The position numbers and the translations under genes are program-made. Source: Methylobacterium aerolatum (GTDB lineage: Bacteria > Pseudomonadota > Alphaproteobacteria > Rhizobiales > Beijerinckiaceae). From it: a stretch of 64,000 nucleotides of DNA. This document shows positions 1 through 8,520 of this stretch, piece after piece. Positions within the stretch are counted from its first letter, which is position 1; each line of letters opens with the position of its first letter. The notes below the pieces were generated by a model. The model made no database searches. It saw nothing but the letters and a program-made list of their open reading frames with translations, and was not told the DNA's origin. The stretch is from assembly GCF_022179085.1 (NCBI RefSeq), contig NZ_BPQE01000021.1, positions 62,001-126,000 on the forward strand, in the 5' to 3' direction.

Positions 1-2
1 TG

Positions 3-611
3 CTGCTTCTGCGCGGCGCCTACGGGGCGAGCGCCGCCGTCGCCGCCGGGCAGTGGCCGCGCAACGCGCTGATGGGCCGCGAGGTCGCCGGCAAGCGCCT
101 CGGCCTGATCGGCTTCGGCGCCAACGCCCGGGAGACCGCCCGCCGGGCCGCCGCCCTGGGGATGCGCGTCGCCGCCTCCGACCCGTTCGTCCCCGCCGGC
201 GATCCGGCCTGGAACCAGCCCCACGGCCCCGTGGCGCGCCTCGACCGCGAGGCGCTGATCGCGGGCAGCGACGTGCTCTCGCTGCACGTCCCCCTCACCC
301 CCGAGACCCGCGGCCTGATCGACGCGGACGTCATCGCCCGGATGCCGCGGGGCGCGGTGCTCATCAACGCGGCGCGGGGGGGCCTCGTCAACGAGACCGC
401 CCTCGCGGAGGCCCTCAGGACCGGCCATCTCGGCGGCGCCGCCCTCGACGTGTTCGCCAGCGAACCCCTCGACGCCAAGGCGGGCGCGATCTTCGCGGAC
501 GTGCCGAACCTGATCCTCACACCGCACATCGCCGGGGTCACGCAGGAATCCAACGTCCGCGTCTCGGCCGTCACCGCGCGGGCGGTGTGGCGGCACCTGG
601 CGGGGATTTGA
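3..611 (+). CDS. D-2-hydroxyacid dehydrogenase (phosphoglycerate dehydrogenase-like), 5' end outside window
   Basis: The reading frame is open from the left edge, so the N-terminal part of the catalytic domain is missing. What remains is the NAD-binding Rossmann domain, with GLIGFGANARE in the place of the usual GxGxxG fingerprint. The conserved Arg (NAARGGLVNE), Glu (FASEPLD) and His (TPHIAG) of the family's catalytic set are all present. The family oxidises or reduces D-2-hydroxyacids such as 3-phosphoglycerate, glycerate or hydroxypyruvate in the cytoplasm. The retained WPRN linker and the domain order resemble SerA-like enzymes without an ACT domain, because the protein stops right after the last helix. 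The exact substrate cannot be read from this fragment. A GC-rich hairpin follows the stop. Confidence 0.88.
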   Translation: MLLRGAYGASAAVAAGQWPRNALMGREVAGKRLGLIGFGANARETARRAAALGMRVAASDPFVPAGDPAWNQPHGPVARLDREALIAGSDVLSLHVPLTPETRGLIDADVIARMPRGAVLINAARGGLVNETALAEALRTGHLGGAALDVFASEPLDAKAGAIFADVPNLILTPHIAGVTQESNVRVSAVTARAVWRHLAGI

Positions 612-618
612 GGACCGC

Positions 619-635
619 GCTCCCGGTCGGGGAGC
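619..635 (+). terminator. GC-rich hairpin after the dehydrogenase gene
   Basis: GCTCCC and GGGAGC pair around a 5-nt loop a few bases after the stop codon. There is no T-tract, so this is a terminator-like or RNA 3'-end-protecting structure rather than a textbook intrinsic terminator. Confidence 0.35.
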
Positions 636-643
636 CGGGATCC

Positions 644-676
644 TTGCCCCCCTTCCGGCAATACGCTATCCGTATC
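644..676 (+). promoter_or_regulatory. higBA promoter with probable HigA operator
   Basis: The inverted repeat ATACG-CTATC-CGTAT (661-675) lies 11 bases before the higB start. A possible -35 (TTGCCC, 644-649) and -10 (TATCCG, 667-672) are 17 bases apart, so the repeat covers the -10 region. HigA-type antitoxins are known to repress their own promoter through such short palindromes; assigning it here is inference from position. Confidence 0.45.
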
Positions 677-686
677 ACGGAAGACA

Positions 687-968
687 ATGATCCAGAGCTA
701 CGCCGATAGGACCACCGAGGCGTTCGTGCGGGACGGGACCTGTAAGGCGGGGTGGCAATCCTGCGCCAAGGTGGCCGCCCGCAAACTCGACATGCTCGAT
801 GCCGCGACGGTGCTGGACGAGTTGCGTTCACCGCCGGGCAACCGCCTCGAGGCGCTGACGGGCGACCGGGAGGGCCAATGGAGCATCCGGATCAACGACC
901 AATGGCGCATCTGCTTCCGATGGGGCGATGCCGGACCCGAAGCCGTCGAAGTCGTGGACTATCACTGA
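687..968 (+). CDS. higB: HigB-like toxin (RelE/ParE fold)
   Basis: This 93-residue protein has the layout of the RelE/ParE superfamily 'plasmid maintenance system killer' group. It has an N-terminal region with F and K/R residues, the LDxLxDAAxxxDLRxPPGNRLExLxGDxxG-type core (here from about residue 33 to 66), then the strands WSIRINDQWRICFRW and VEVVDYH. HigB toxins are ribosome-dependent mRNA endonucleases that cut during translation. The gene is the first of a toxin-antitoxin pair, with 12 bases before the next start, which is the typical reversed HigBA order. A palindrome overlaps the presumed promoter, as expected for autoregulation by the antitoxin. Full length for the family. Confidence 0.9.
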   Translation: MIQSYADRTTEAFVRDGTCKAGWQSCAKVAARKLDMLDAATVLDELRSPPGNRLEALTGDREGQWSIRINDQWRICFRWGDAGPEAVEVVDYH

Positions 969-980
969 CGAGAGGAAGCC

Positions 981-1265
981 ATGCCGCGCATCCGCACCCA
1001 TCCGGGTGAAGTCCTCCGGGAGGAATTCCTCGTTCCCCTGGACCTCAGCGCGGCGCGCCTCGCCGCACAGATCGGCGTGCCGACCAACCGGATCACCGAG
1101 ATCGTCCGCGAGCGCCGCGGGGTGTCGGCCGACACCGCCATCCGCTTGGGCAAGCGCTTCGGCACGATGCCGCAATTCTGGACCAATCTCCAGACCGGCT
1201 ACGATCTCTCCAAGGCCGAGGCCGAGAACGATTACTCCCGCGTGCTCGCGGCCACCGCGGCCTAA
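981..1265 (+). CDS. higA: HigA-like antitoxin (XRE family)
   Basis: This 94-residue protein starts with the HigA signature HPGEVLREEFL and continues with a helix-turn-helix around residues 25-60 (ARLAAQIGVPTNRITEIV). It ends with the WxNLQxxYDLxxAE motif seen in HigA antidotes. It neutralises HigB by direct binding and represses the operon. The start is preceded by GAGAGGAAGCC, a good ribosome site. It overlaps no other gene and lies 12 bases after higB, so the two are surely co-transcribed. Confidence 0.92.
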   Translation: MPRIRTHPGEVLREEFLVPLDLSAARLAAQIGVPTNRITEIVRERRGVSADTAIRLGKRFGTMPQFWTNLQTGYDLSKAEAENDYSRVLAATAA

Positions 1266-1343
1266 GAGCCTCTCACGACACTCCCGCTGCGCCGCCGAGG
1301 CCAGAGGGAGAACTCCCGGTGATCGGGACTTTTGTGAGGAGCT
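1266..1343. terminator. Convergent gap with imperfect inverted repeat
   Basis: higA and tex converge here. GAGCCTCTCACGA near the left end and TTGTGAGGAGCTC near the right end are imperfect reverse complements separated by about 50 bases. They could form a long bidirectional terminator or be the ends of a degenerate repeat. The evidence is the pairing alone. Confidence 0.25.
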
Positions 1344-3698
1344 CTAACGTTTCCCCCGTTCCGCCGCACGGCGGAGGGCGTCGGCGAGGGCACCGGACGG
1401 TTCGGGGCGCGAACTGGACGGTTCGGGGCGCGAACCGGACGGCTGGGGGCGCGGCGGGGGACGATGATCCTTCGGACGCGGCTCGGGGCGTGGCTCCGGG
1501 CGGGCGCCGGGGGTCGGGCGATCGATCGGATCGTCGAGGCGCATCGACAGGCCGATGCGCTTGCGCGGCACGTCCACCGACAGGACGAGGACGCGCACCA
1601 CGTCGCCCGCCTTCACCACTTCGGAGGGTGAGGCGATGCGGCGGCGCGCCATGGCCGAGATGTGGACCAGCCCGTCTTGATGGACGCCGATATCGACGAA
1701 GGCCCCGAAGGCGGCCACGTTCGTCACCACCCCTTCGAGCTGCATCCCGGGCTTCAGATCGGACAGGGTCTCGACGCCCTCCTGGAAGGTCGCGGTGCGG
1801 AAGGCCGGGCGCGGGTCCCGGCCGGGCTTCTCCAGTTCCGCGAGGATGTCGCGCACCGTGGGCAGGCCGAAACGCGCGTCCGCGAAACGTTCGGGCGCGA
1901 CGGTCTGGAGCACGGCGCCGTTGCCGATGAGGCGGCGGATGTCGCTCTTCGTCGCCTCCAGGATGCGCCGGACCACCGGATAGGCCTCCGGGTGGACGCC
2001 CGACGCGTCGAGGGGGTTCTCGCCGTCCTGGATGCGCAGGAAGCCCGCCGCCAGCTCGAAGGTCTTTGGCCCGAGGCCCGCCACCTTCTTCAGGTCGGTG
2101 CGGGTGCGGAACGGGCCGTTTGCGTCCCGGTGCGCCACGATGTTCCCGGCCAGCGACGCGCCGAGGCCCGAGACCTGCGCGAGCAGGGCGGGCGAGGCGG
2201 TGTTCACATCGACGCCGACGGCGTTCACCGCGTCCTCCACGGTGGCGTCGAGGGAGCGCGTCAGCTTCCCCTCGGCGATGTCGTGCTGGTACTGCCCGAC
2301 ACCGATGGACTTCGGATCGATCTTCACGAGTTCGGCCAGGGGATCCTGCAACCGCCGGGCGATCGAGACCGCGCCGCGGTGCGACACGTCGAGGTCGGGC
2401 AGTTCGCGGCTCGCGATCTCGGAGGCCGAGTAGACCGAGGCGCCGGCCTCCGACACCGTGACCTTGGCCATCTTGAGATCCGGCTCGGCGGCGAGGATCT
2501 CGGTGGCGAGCTTGTCCGTCTCGCGGGAGGCGGTGCCGTTGCCGATGGCGATCAACTCCACCTTGTGCTGGCGGCAGAGGCGGGCCAGCGTCTGGACCGC
2601 CTCCCTCCAACGCCGCTGCGGCTCGTGCGGATAGGTGGTCTCCACGGCGACGACCTTGCCGGTCCGGTCCACCACGGCGGCCTTCACGCCGTTGCGGTAG
2701 CCGGGATCGAGTCCCAGCGTCGCCCGGCCCCCGGCGGGGGCGGCGAGCAGCAGGTCCTTCAGGTTCCCGGCGAAGACCTTCACGGCCTCGTCCTCCGCCC
2801 ACTCGAACAGGCGCGTGCGCAGGTCGGCCTTGATGCCGGTGCGCAGCTTGGTGCGCCACGCCGCCCGCACCGTTTCGAGGAGCCAGCGGTCGCCGGGGCG
2901 GCCCCGGTCGGCGACGCCGTGGCGATGGGCGACGGCCGTCTCGAAGGGGCCGGGCTGCCCGGCGGGCGCCTCCTCCCCCTCGGCGGCGAGGTCGAGATCG
3001 AGGATCTCCTCCTTCTCGCCCCGGAACAGGGCGAGGATCCGGTGCGAGGGCATCCGGGCGAGCCGCTCCGACCAGTCGAAATAGTCGGCGAACTTGGCGC
3101 CCGCCGCCTCCTTGCCCTTGCGGACCTTCGAGACCGCACTACCCGCCCGCCAGAACTCCTCGCGCAGGCGTCCGACGAGGTCGGCATCCTCGGCGAAGCG
3201 CTCGATCAGGATGTGCCGCGCCCCCTCCAGCGCCGCCTCGGCATCGGGCACGCCCTTGTCCACCGCGACGAAGCGGGCGGCGACCGCGGCGGGCGCCTGC
3301 GACGGGTTGGCCAGCAGCGCCTCCGCCAGGGGCCCGAGCCCGGCCTCGCGGGCGGTCTGCGCCTTCGTGCGCCGCTTGGTCTTGTAGGGACGGTAGATGT
3401 CCTCCAGCCGCGCCTTGGTTTCGGCGGCGGCGATGGCCGAGGAGAGGTCCGCGGTGAGCTTGCCCTGGGCGTCGATGGCCTCGCGCACGGTGGCGCGCCG
3501 ATCCTCGAGGTCGCGCAAGTAGCCGAGGCGCTCGGCCAGGGTGCGCAGCTGCGCATCGTCGAGGGAGCCGGTCGCCTCCTTGCGGTAGCGGGCCACGAAG
3601 GGCACCGTCGCGCCCCCGTCGAGGAGCGTGACGGCGGCGGCGACCTGCGCCTCCCGCACGCCGATTTCCTTGGCGATGATGGCGTTCACGGACGTCAT
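1344..3698 (-). CDS. tex: Tex-family RNA-binding transcription accessory protein
   Basis: This 784-residue protein has the full Tex layout: an N-terminal helical domain (ARYRKEATGSLDD near residue 36), a YqgF/RNase H-like domain starting with LDPGYRNG near residue 330, and tandem helix-hairpin-helix motifs (VNTASPALLAQVSGLG, FRTRTDLKKVAGLG). A C-terminal S1 RNA-binding domain (GVVTNVAAFGAFVDIGVHQDGLVH) follows at about 650-720. Tex proteins bind RNA and influence transcription and stress tolerance. The last 50 residues form a low-complexity tail of RPEP/SGS repeats, encoded by near-identical 21-bp direct repeats, which is an addition to the family core. The ATG start gives the expected MTSVNAIIAKEIG N-terminus. 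The monooxygenase gene ends only 13 bases upstream of the start, so the two may share a transcript. Confidence 0.96.
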   Translation of the reverse strand: MTSVNAIIAKEIGVREAQVAAAVTLLDGGATVPFVARYRKEATGSLDDAQLRTLAERLGYLRDLEDRRATVREAIDAQGKLTADLSSAIAAAETKARLEDIYRPYKTKRRTKAQTAREAGLGPLAEALLANPSQAPAAVAARFVAVDKGVPDAEAALEGARHILIERFAEDADLVGRLREEFWRAGSAVSKVRKGKEAAGAKFADYFDWSERLARMPSHRILALFRGEKEEILDLDLAAEGEEAPAGQPGPFETAVAHRHGVADRGRPGDRWLLETVRAAWRTKLRTGIKADLRTRLFEWAEDEAVKVFAGNLKDLLLAAPAGGRATLGLDPGYRNGVKAAVVDRTGKVVAVETTYPHEPQRRWREAVQTLARLCRQHKVELIAIGNGTASRETDKLATEILAAEPDLKMAKVTVSEAGASVYSASEIASRELPDLDVSHRGAVSIARRLQDPLAELVKIDPKSIGVGQYQHDIAEGKLTRSLDATVEDAVNAVGVDVNTASPALLAQVSGLGASLAGNIVAHRDANGPFRTRTDLKKVAGLGPKTFELAAGFLRIQDGENPLDASGVHPEAYPVVRRILEATKSDIRRLIGNGAVLQTVAPERFADARFGLPTVRDILAELEKPGRDPRPAFRTATFQEGVETLSDLKPGMQLEGVVTNVAAFGAFVDIGVHQDGLVHISAMARRRIASPSEVVKAGDVVRVLVLSVDVPRKRIGLSMRLDDPIDRPTPGARPEPRPEPRPKDHRPPPRPQPSGSRPEPSSSRPEPSGALADALRRAAERGKR
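1392..1441 (-). repeat. 21-bp tandem repeat in the tex 3' end
   Basis: The unit GGACGGTTCGGGGCGCGAAC occurs twice in direct succession with one spacer base, and a third diverged copy follows. The repeats keep the reading frame and encode the Pro-Glu-Ser-rich tail of Tex. Copy number is probably variable between strains, an inference from the near identity of the units. Confidence 0.6.
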
Positions 3699-3711
3699 GG
3701 TGTCTCTCCGC

Positions 3712-5049
3712 TCAGGCGGCGCCCGCGCGGGCGGGCCATCGGGGCGGGCGCGAGCCCAGGTGCCCGCGCAGGGTGGTGTGCTCGTAGGCTTCGCGGAACA
3801 GGCCCCGGCGGCGCAGCTCCGGCAGGACGAGGGCGATGACGTCGTCGAGGCCCCCGGGCAGAGTCGGCGGCATGATGTTGAACCCGTCCGCGCCCCCCGC
3901 CCGGAACCGCTCCTCCATCTCGTCCACGATCTGCGCGGGCGTGCCGACGATCTGCGAGTGGCCCCGTGCCCCGGCGATGCGCAGGGTGAGTGCGCGGAGC
4001 GTCAGCCCCTCGCGGCGGGCGAGGTCGAACATCAGTTGCTGGCGGGACTTGATGCCGTTGGCCTCCGGCAAGGCCGGGACCGGACCGTCGAGGTCGTAGC
4101 CCGAGAGGTCGAACCCACCGATCATCCGCTCCAGCAGGGCGAGGCCGACCACGGGGTCGATCAGCGCCTGCAACGCCTCGAACTTGGCCCGCGCCTCCGA
4201 TTCGGTGCGCCCGACCACGGGAAACAGGCCGGGCATCACCTTCAGGTCGTCACGCTCCCGGCCGAACCCGGCCATGCGCTCCTTGAGGTCGCCGTAGAAC
4301 TCGGTGGCCTCGGCGAGCGTCTGGTTGGCGGTGAAGACGATCTCGGCGGTGCGTGCGGCGAGGTCCTTGCCCGGCCCCGAGGCACCCGCCTGCACCACCA
4401 CCGGCTGGCCCTGCGGCGTGCGCGAGATGTTGAGCGGCCCCCGGACCTCGAAATGCTTGCCGTGATGGTTCAGGGGACGGAACCCGTCCGGCTTCGAGAA
4501 CTGGCCGCTCTCCCTGTCGATGATCACCGCGCCGTCGTCCCAGGTGTTCCACAGGCCGAGGACGACATCCACGAACTCCTCCGCCCGCTCGTAGCGGTCG
4601 GCGTGGCGGGCGATGGTGTCGTTGCCGAAATTGGCCGCCTCCGCGTCGGTGGCGGAGGTCACGAGGTTCCAGCCGGCCCGGCCGCCGCTGAGATGGTCGA
4701 GGGAGGCGAAGCGGCGGGCGACGTTGTAGGGCTCGTTGAAGGTGGTGGACGTGGTGGCGACGAGGCCGATCCGGCGCGTCACCGCCGCCAGCGCCGAGAG
4801 CAGCGTCACCGGCTCGAAATGCGTCGAGCGGGCGGTGCGCTCGCTGGAGCGGAGGTTCGCGTCGCGGATGCCGGTGCCGTCCTCCAGGAACAGGAGGTCG
4901 AACTGCGCCGCCTCGGCGCGCTGCGCCCAGCCGACGTAACGGTCGAGCACGAGCCCGCCATCCGCCTCGCTGGACGGGTGCCGCCAGCCGGCGACGTGGT
5001 GGCCGGTGGCGTAGAGGAACGCGCCGAGGCGCAGGGTGTCCTGTGTCAT
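3712..5049 (-). CDS. FMN-dependent monooxygenase, NtaA/SnaA/DszA family
   Basis: This 445-residue TIM-barrel flavoprotein belongs to the bacterial luciferase-like group of two-component monooxygenases. Typical motifs are GAFLYATGHHVAGWRHP at the N-terminus, FLEDGTG, the LVATTSTTFNEPYNVARRFASLDHLSGGRAGWNLVTS block (split here over residues about 105-140), and VVVQAGASGPGKDLAA near 240. Members oxidise chelators, sulfonates, sulfones or similar small molecules with FMNH2 from a separate reductase. No reductase is adjacent. Substrate unknown. The start chosen is the ATG giving MTQDTLRLG; an in-frame ATG six codons upstream is possible. It ends 13 bases before tex on the same strand. Confidence 0.88.
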   Translation of the reverse strand: MTQDTLRLGAFLYATGHHVAGWRHPSSEADGGLVLDRYVGWAQRAEAAQFDLLFLEDGTGIRDANLRSSERTARSTHFEPVTLLSALAAVTRRIGLVATTSTTFNEPYNVARRFASLDHLSGGRAGWNLVTSATDAEAANFGNDTIARHADRYERAEEFVDVVLGLWNTWDDGAVIIDRESGQFSKPDGFRPLNHHGKHFEVRGPLNISRTPQGQPVVVQAGASGPGKDLAARTAEIVFTANQTLAEATEFYGDLKERMAGFGRERDDLKVMPGLFPVVGRTESEARAKFEALQALIDPVVGLALLERMIGGFDLSGYDLDGPVPALPEANGIKSRQQLMFDLARREGLTLRALTLRIAGARGHSQIVGTPAQIVDEMEERFRAGGADGFNIMPPTLPGGLDDVIALVLPELRRRGLFREAYEHTTLRGHLGSRPPRWPARAGAA

Positions 5050-5234
5050 CGTCCGGTTCAGACCCATGAAGCGCGGCGACCTTGCCGCCGCCGGGGAGCC
5101 CGCGTCAACGAAGGACCGCCCTGCGGCCCGCTCGCGTGCGTGGGCTTGACGGGCCGGAGCGGTCGCGCCACTTCCAACCCGGCGAGGCCACGTCCTCCTG
5201 CTCCCGCAGCCCCTCCGCGCGGGGGCATCTCAAG

Positions 5235-5249
5235 TCCGGGACGGCCCGG
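5235..5249 (+). promoter_or_regulatory. Hairpin with ACGG loop before the SMR gene
   Basis: CCGGG-ACGG-CCCGG forms a perfect 5-bp stem closing an ACGG tetraloop 21 bases before the start of a SugE-type exporter gene. Guanidine-II (mini-ykkC) riboswitches consist of two such ACGR hairpins in front of exactly this kind of gene. I could find only one convincing hairpin, so the riboswitch call is not established. Confidence 0.2.
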
Positions 5250-5270
5250 CCCTTCGTCCCGGGGGCCGTC

Positions 5271-5591
5271 ATGGCGTGGATCACTCTTCTCATCGCAGGA
5301 CTTCTCGAAGTCGTCTGGGCCTTCGCCATGAAGCAGTCCGACGGTTTCACCCGGCCGTGGCCGACGGCGGTCACGATCGTCACGATGATCGCGAGCTTCG
5401 CCCTCCTGTCCCTGGCCATGCGGTCCCTGCCCCTCGGAACCGCCTACACGGTCTGGACCGGGATCGGCGCCGTGGGCGCCTTCCTCGTCGGCATCGTATG
5501 GCTCGGCGAGGCGGTGACCCCCGCCCGCCTCGCGGCGGCAATCCTCATCGTCGCCGGCCTCGTCACGATGAAACTGTCCGGCCCGGCCTGA
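5271..5591 (+). CDS. sugE: SMR-family exporter, SugE/Gdx type
   Basis: This 106-residue protein has four membrane helices. It starts [21 protein letters not shown] with the conserved Glu of the first helix (E13), which binds substrate and protons in small multidrug resistance transporters. [28 protein letters not shown] and the final helix [15 protein letters not shown] fit the family. The W-A-x-x-x-K pattern after the Glu and the short length resemble the guanidinium-exporter (Gdx/SugE) branch more than EmrE. It stands alone between a divergent monooxygenase gene and a co-directional membrane protein gene. Confidence 0.87.
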   Translation: MAWITLLIAGLLEVVWAFAMKQSDGFTRPWPTAVTIVTMIASFALLSLAMRSLPLGTAYTVWTGIGAVGAFLVGIVWLGEAVTPARLAAAILIVAGLVTMKLSGPA

Positions 5592-5659
5592 GGGTTGCGC
5601 TCGGGGGACGCCGGTGGTCTGTCCCATCCGCATCCCGGCGTGTCCGGCGGAGATCCAGC

Positions 5660-6547
5660 ATGTCGGCCCTGGTGGTGGCCTCGCTCGTCCGGGCGCTGAC
5701 GGCGGCCACCGTCGTCGTGCTCGCCTCCGTCCTGGCGGAGGTGCTCGGCCCGCTCTGGGGCGCCCTGGTGATCAGCCTGCCGGTGACGGCAGGGCCGGTC
5801 TACGTCTTCATGGCGCTGGAGCACGAGACCGGGTTCGTCGCCGGGGCGGCCCTCAACGGCTTCGCGGCGAACGCCGCCACCGGGCTCCTGCTCCTCACCT
5901 ATGCCCGGCTGGCCACGGACCGGAGCCTGCTGCGCTCCTTCGGCCCGGCGGTGCTGGCGTGGCTCGCCGCCGCCCTGCCCATCGCAGCGGTGACGTGGAC
6001 ACCGCTCACGGCGTTCCTCCTGAACGTCGCCGTCTACGGTGTCGGGATGGCTCTCGTGCGGCCCTCGGCCCGCAGCGTCCTCGCCCCCGCCGCCGCCGTG
6101 GCGCGCCCGCGCCCCCGGGACCTGCTCCTTCGGGCCGCCGCCGTGGCCCTTTTCGTCTCCGGCGTCCTGGCCGTCAGCGCGATCCTCGGACCGGCGCGGA
6201 CGGGGGTGATCGCCGCCTATCCCGTGACGCTGACGAGCGCCTTCGTGATCCTGCACCGCCGCCTCGGGGGCGCGGCCATGGCCCGGATGGCGGCCATGAC
6301 GATCCGCGGCGTCTTCGGCTTCGGCCTGACGCTGCTGACCCTGCACCTGTCGATCGAGCGGTGGGGCGCGCCCGCCGCCCTGGCGACCGCGCTCCTCGTC
6401 TCGCTGGTCTGGTCGGCGGGGCTGCTCGCCCTCCAGCGCCGCCCCGCTCGGGCTCAGGCGGCGCGGACGGTGGCGAGGAACCGGGCGACCTCGGAGGAGA
6501 GGTACTCCGACTGGCGGGACAGTTCGCCCGAGGCCGACAGGACCTGA
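5660..6547 (+). CDS. Multispanning membrane protein of unknown function
   Basis: This 295-residue protein consists almost wholly of hydrophobic segments, about nine to ten helices from [19 protein letters not shown] onward. [19 protein letters not shown] and [19 protein letters not shown] are repeated-looking blocks with the shared pattern P-V-T, which suggests an internally duplicated transporter fold. I do not recognise the family. The ATG at 5660 has AGATCCAGC upstream, a weak site. The 3' end overlaps the convergent chemoreceptor gene by 94 bases, so the last 30 residues (polar, Arg-rich) may be an artefact of an eroded stop, or a true cytoplasmic tail. Confidence 0.7.
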   Translation: MSALVVASLVRALTAATVVVLASVLAEVLGPLWGALVISLPVTAGPVYVFMALEHETGFVAGAALNGFAANAATGLLLLTYARLATDRSLLRSFGPAVLAWLAAALPIAAVTWTPLTAFLLNVAVYGVGMALVRPSARSVLAPAAAVARPRPRDLLLRAAAVALFVSGVLAVSAILGPARTGVIAAYPVTLTSAFVILHRRLGGAAMARMAAMTIRGVFGFGLTLLTLHLSIERWGAPAALATALLVSLVWSAGLLALQRRPARAQAARTVARNRATSEERYSDWRDSSPEADRT

Positions 6548-8142
6548 CCGGCCGCCGCCCCCGTATCCTCCGAGGCGCGGGCGACGACCACGATGTTGCT
6601 CGTCACCTCCGTGGTGCCGGTGGACGCCTGGGAGACGTTGCGCACGATCTCCTGGGTCGCCGCGCCCTGCTGCTCCACCGCGGCGGCGATCGAGGTCGCC
6701 ACCGTGTTGATCTCGCGAATGCGGTCGCTGATGACCCCGATCGCCGACACCGCCTGATCGGTGACCCCCTGGATCTCCCCGATCTGCCCGGCGATGTCGC
6801 CCGTCGCCCGGGCGGTCTGGTTGGCGAGTTCCTTCACCTCGGCGGCCACCACGGCGAAGCCGCGGCCCGCCTCCCCGGCCCGGGCCGCCTCGATGGTGGC
6901 GTTGAGGGCAAGGAGGTTGGTCTGGCTGGCGATCTGCGAGACCAGGCCGACCATGTCGCCGATCCGGGCCGAGGTCTGGCGCAGGGCCTGGACCAGGGCC
7001 GCCGTCTGGTCGGCCTCGCCCACCGCCGCCTGCGCGAGGCTGGCCGAGCCCCGGACCTGTCGGCCGATCTCCTGCACCGAGGCGCCGAGTTCCTCCGCCG
7101 CCGCCGCCACGGTGCCGACGTTGGAGGCCGCCTCCTCCGCCGCCGCCGCCACGGCGGTGGATTGCACCGCCGTCTCCGATGCGGCCGAACTCATCTGCTG
7201 GGCCGTCGCCTGCAACTCGGTAGCCGAGGACGAGACCATGGCCACGATGCCCCCCACCGCCGCCTCGAACCCGTCCGCCATCTGGCGCATCCCCGCCTTG
7301 CGCTGTTCCTCGGCCGCGAGGCGCGCCTGCGCGGTCTCGGCCTCCAGGGCGCGGGTGCGGATGAGGTTGTCCTTGAACACCTGCACCGCCGCCGCCATCG
7401 TCCCGATCTCGTCCCGGCGCTGCCGGAAGGGAATCTCGGAGGCCGCGTCGCCCGCCGCGAGGCCGTGCATCGCGCCGGTCATGACCGCGATGGGACGGGA
7501 GATGCGCAAGAGCCCGAACAGGCCGGCGGCGCAGGCGGCGAGCAGCGACAGGGCGATGGCGACGGTCGCCGCGAGCGAGGCCGCGTCGGCGCCCGCCAGC
7601 GCGAGGTCCGCCTCCCGCTGCGCGCCGGTCTGGTTGAGGGCGACGTCCCGGAGGATGGCCTCCCGGATCTCGTTGAAGACCGCGACGGTCTCCCGCTGCC
7701 CCATCAGGGCAAGGGCCTCGCGGTTCTGCCCCTGCACGGCCATGGCCATGGCCTCGCGGCCGATGGCCTCGTAGCGCGCCCAAGCCTCGCCGAACGCCTC
7801 GTAGAGCCGCCGCTCCTCCGGTGAGGAGATCAGCGGCTCGTAGGTCTTGCGCAGCCCCTGGAGCTTGCCGATGGCCGCCGCCAACTCCTTTTCGTCGGCC
7901 GCGACGGTGGCGGGCGTCGTGAGGCCGGTCATCCGCAACTGCTTGATGCGCACGTCCGTCGCGGCGGCCCGGATGTCGTTGAGGACGACCACGGAGGGCA
8001 GCCAGTTCGCCGCCACCTCGCTCACCGCGTGGCGGATGCCCCCGAGCTTGGCGAGCGAGAGGACGCCCTGGCCTGCGCAGATCAGGGCGAGGAAGCCGAA
8101 GGCGGCCGCGAGGGACGCCTTGAGGGACAGGGTGGGGCGCAT
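6454..8142 (-). CDS. Methyl-accepting chemotaxis protein
   Basis: This 562-residue protein has a classic chemoreceptor layout: TM1 at about 8-28, a periplasmic four-helix sensor to about 185, TM2 ([23 protein letters not shown]), a HAMP domain starting [17 protein letters not shown], then a long coiled coil. The conserved signalling tip ([22 protein letters not shown]) follows, which contacts CheA and CheW. The sensor has the features of a 4HB_MCP helical bundle ([18 protein letters not shown]). No CheB/CheR-tethering pentapeptide is visible at the C-terminus. The ATG at 8142 is chosen because TM1 begins seven residues later; an upstream TTG would add a polar, unlikely leader. Ligand unknown. 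Confidence 0.95.
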   Translation of the reverse strand: MRPTLSLKASLAAAFGFLALICAGQGVLSLAKLGGIRHAVSEVAANWLPSVVVLNDIRAAATDVRIKQLRMTGLTTPATVAADEKELAAAIGKLQGLRKTYEPLISSPEERRLYEAFGEAWARYEAIGREAMAMAVQGQNREALALMGQRETVAVFNEIREAILRDVALNQTGAQREADLALAGADAASLAATVAIALSLLAACAAGLFGLLRISRPIAVMTGAMHGLAAGDAASEIPFRQRRDEIGTMAAAVQVFKDNLIRTRALEAETAQARLAAEEQRKAGMRQMADGFEAAVGGIVAMVSSSATELQATAQQMSSAASETAVQSTAVAAAAEEAASNVGTVAAAAEELGASVQEIGRQVRGSASLAQAAVGEADQTAALVQALRQTSARIGDMVGLVSQIASQTNLLALNATIEAARAGEAGRGFAVVAAEVKELANQTARATGDIAGQIGEIQGVTDQAVSAIGVISDRIREINTVATSIAAAVEQQGAATQEIVRNVSQASTGTTEVTSNIVVVARASEDTGAAAGQVLSASGELSRQSEYLSSEVARFLATVRAA

Positions 8143-8520
8143 GACCGGACCGTCGCGGGAGTGCCGGACGGGCCGCCGCGCGGGATTCCGTCCGGTGCAG
8201 TTTCCGCGAAATCTCGATGACAATGCTTACGCTTGGATTGATCGCCGTCACCGCGGCACGGTTTTCTGGTCACCGCGTCCTCACGATTACGTTATCGGTC
8301 GCGAAAGTCGGTCAATCCGGAGCGTGGCCGTCTCGGTTTGCCACCAAACCGCGCGGAGCGGTGTCTCCGGGGGCCTCGCGAGGATCCGGGAGGCCCGGAG
8401 CGTGGAATGTATTCTGTTAGACAGAAGTGAGGTTTCGCCGCTGAAATCGCGCATTTTGAATGCATTCCCACCGCAAAACGCGGGATTTACCGTCCTCGGC
8501 GCCCTCCACGCGGAAGTCGC
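8143..8520. promoter_or_regulatory. Intergenic region with paired palindromes
   Basis: This 378-base gap separates the chemoreceptor start from the 3' end of the AhpD-like gene, both on the minus strand. It is less GC-rich than its surroundings. Two copies of the 10-nt palindrome GAATGYATTC lie at 8405-8414 and 8458-8467, and TTCTGT-TAG-ACAGAA (8412-8426) overlaps the first. They are good candidates for a regulator-binding site serving the chemoreceptor promoter, though they sit about 260 bases from its start. I see no gene here. Confidence 0.35.

Noticed and set aside
1662-3839. Long plus-strand open frame opposite tex
   Set aside because: It mirrors the tex gene in a GC-rich background, has a Gly/Arg/His/Asp-rich translation without motifs, and crosses into the monooxygenase gene.
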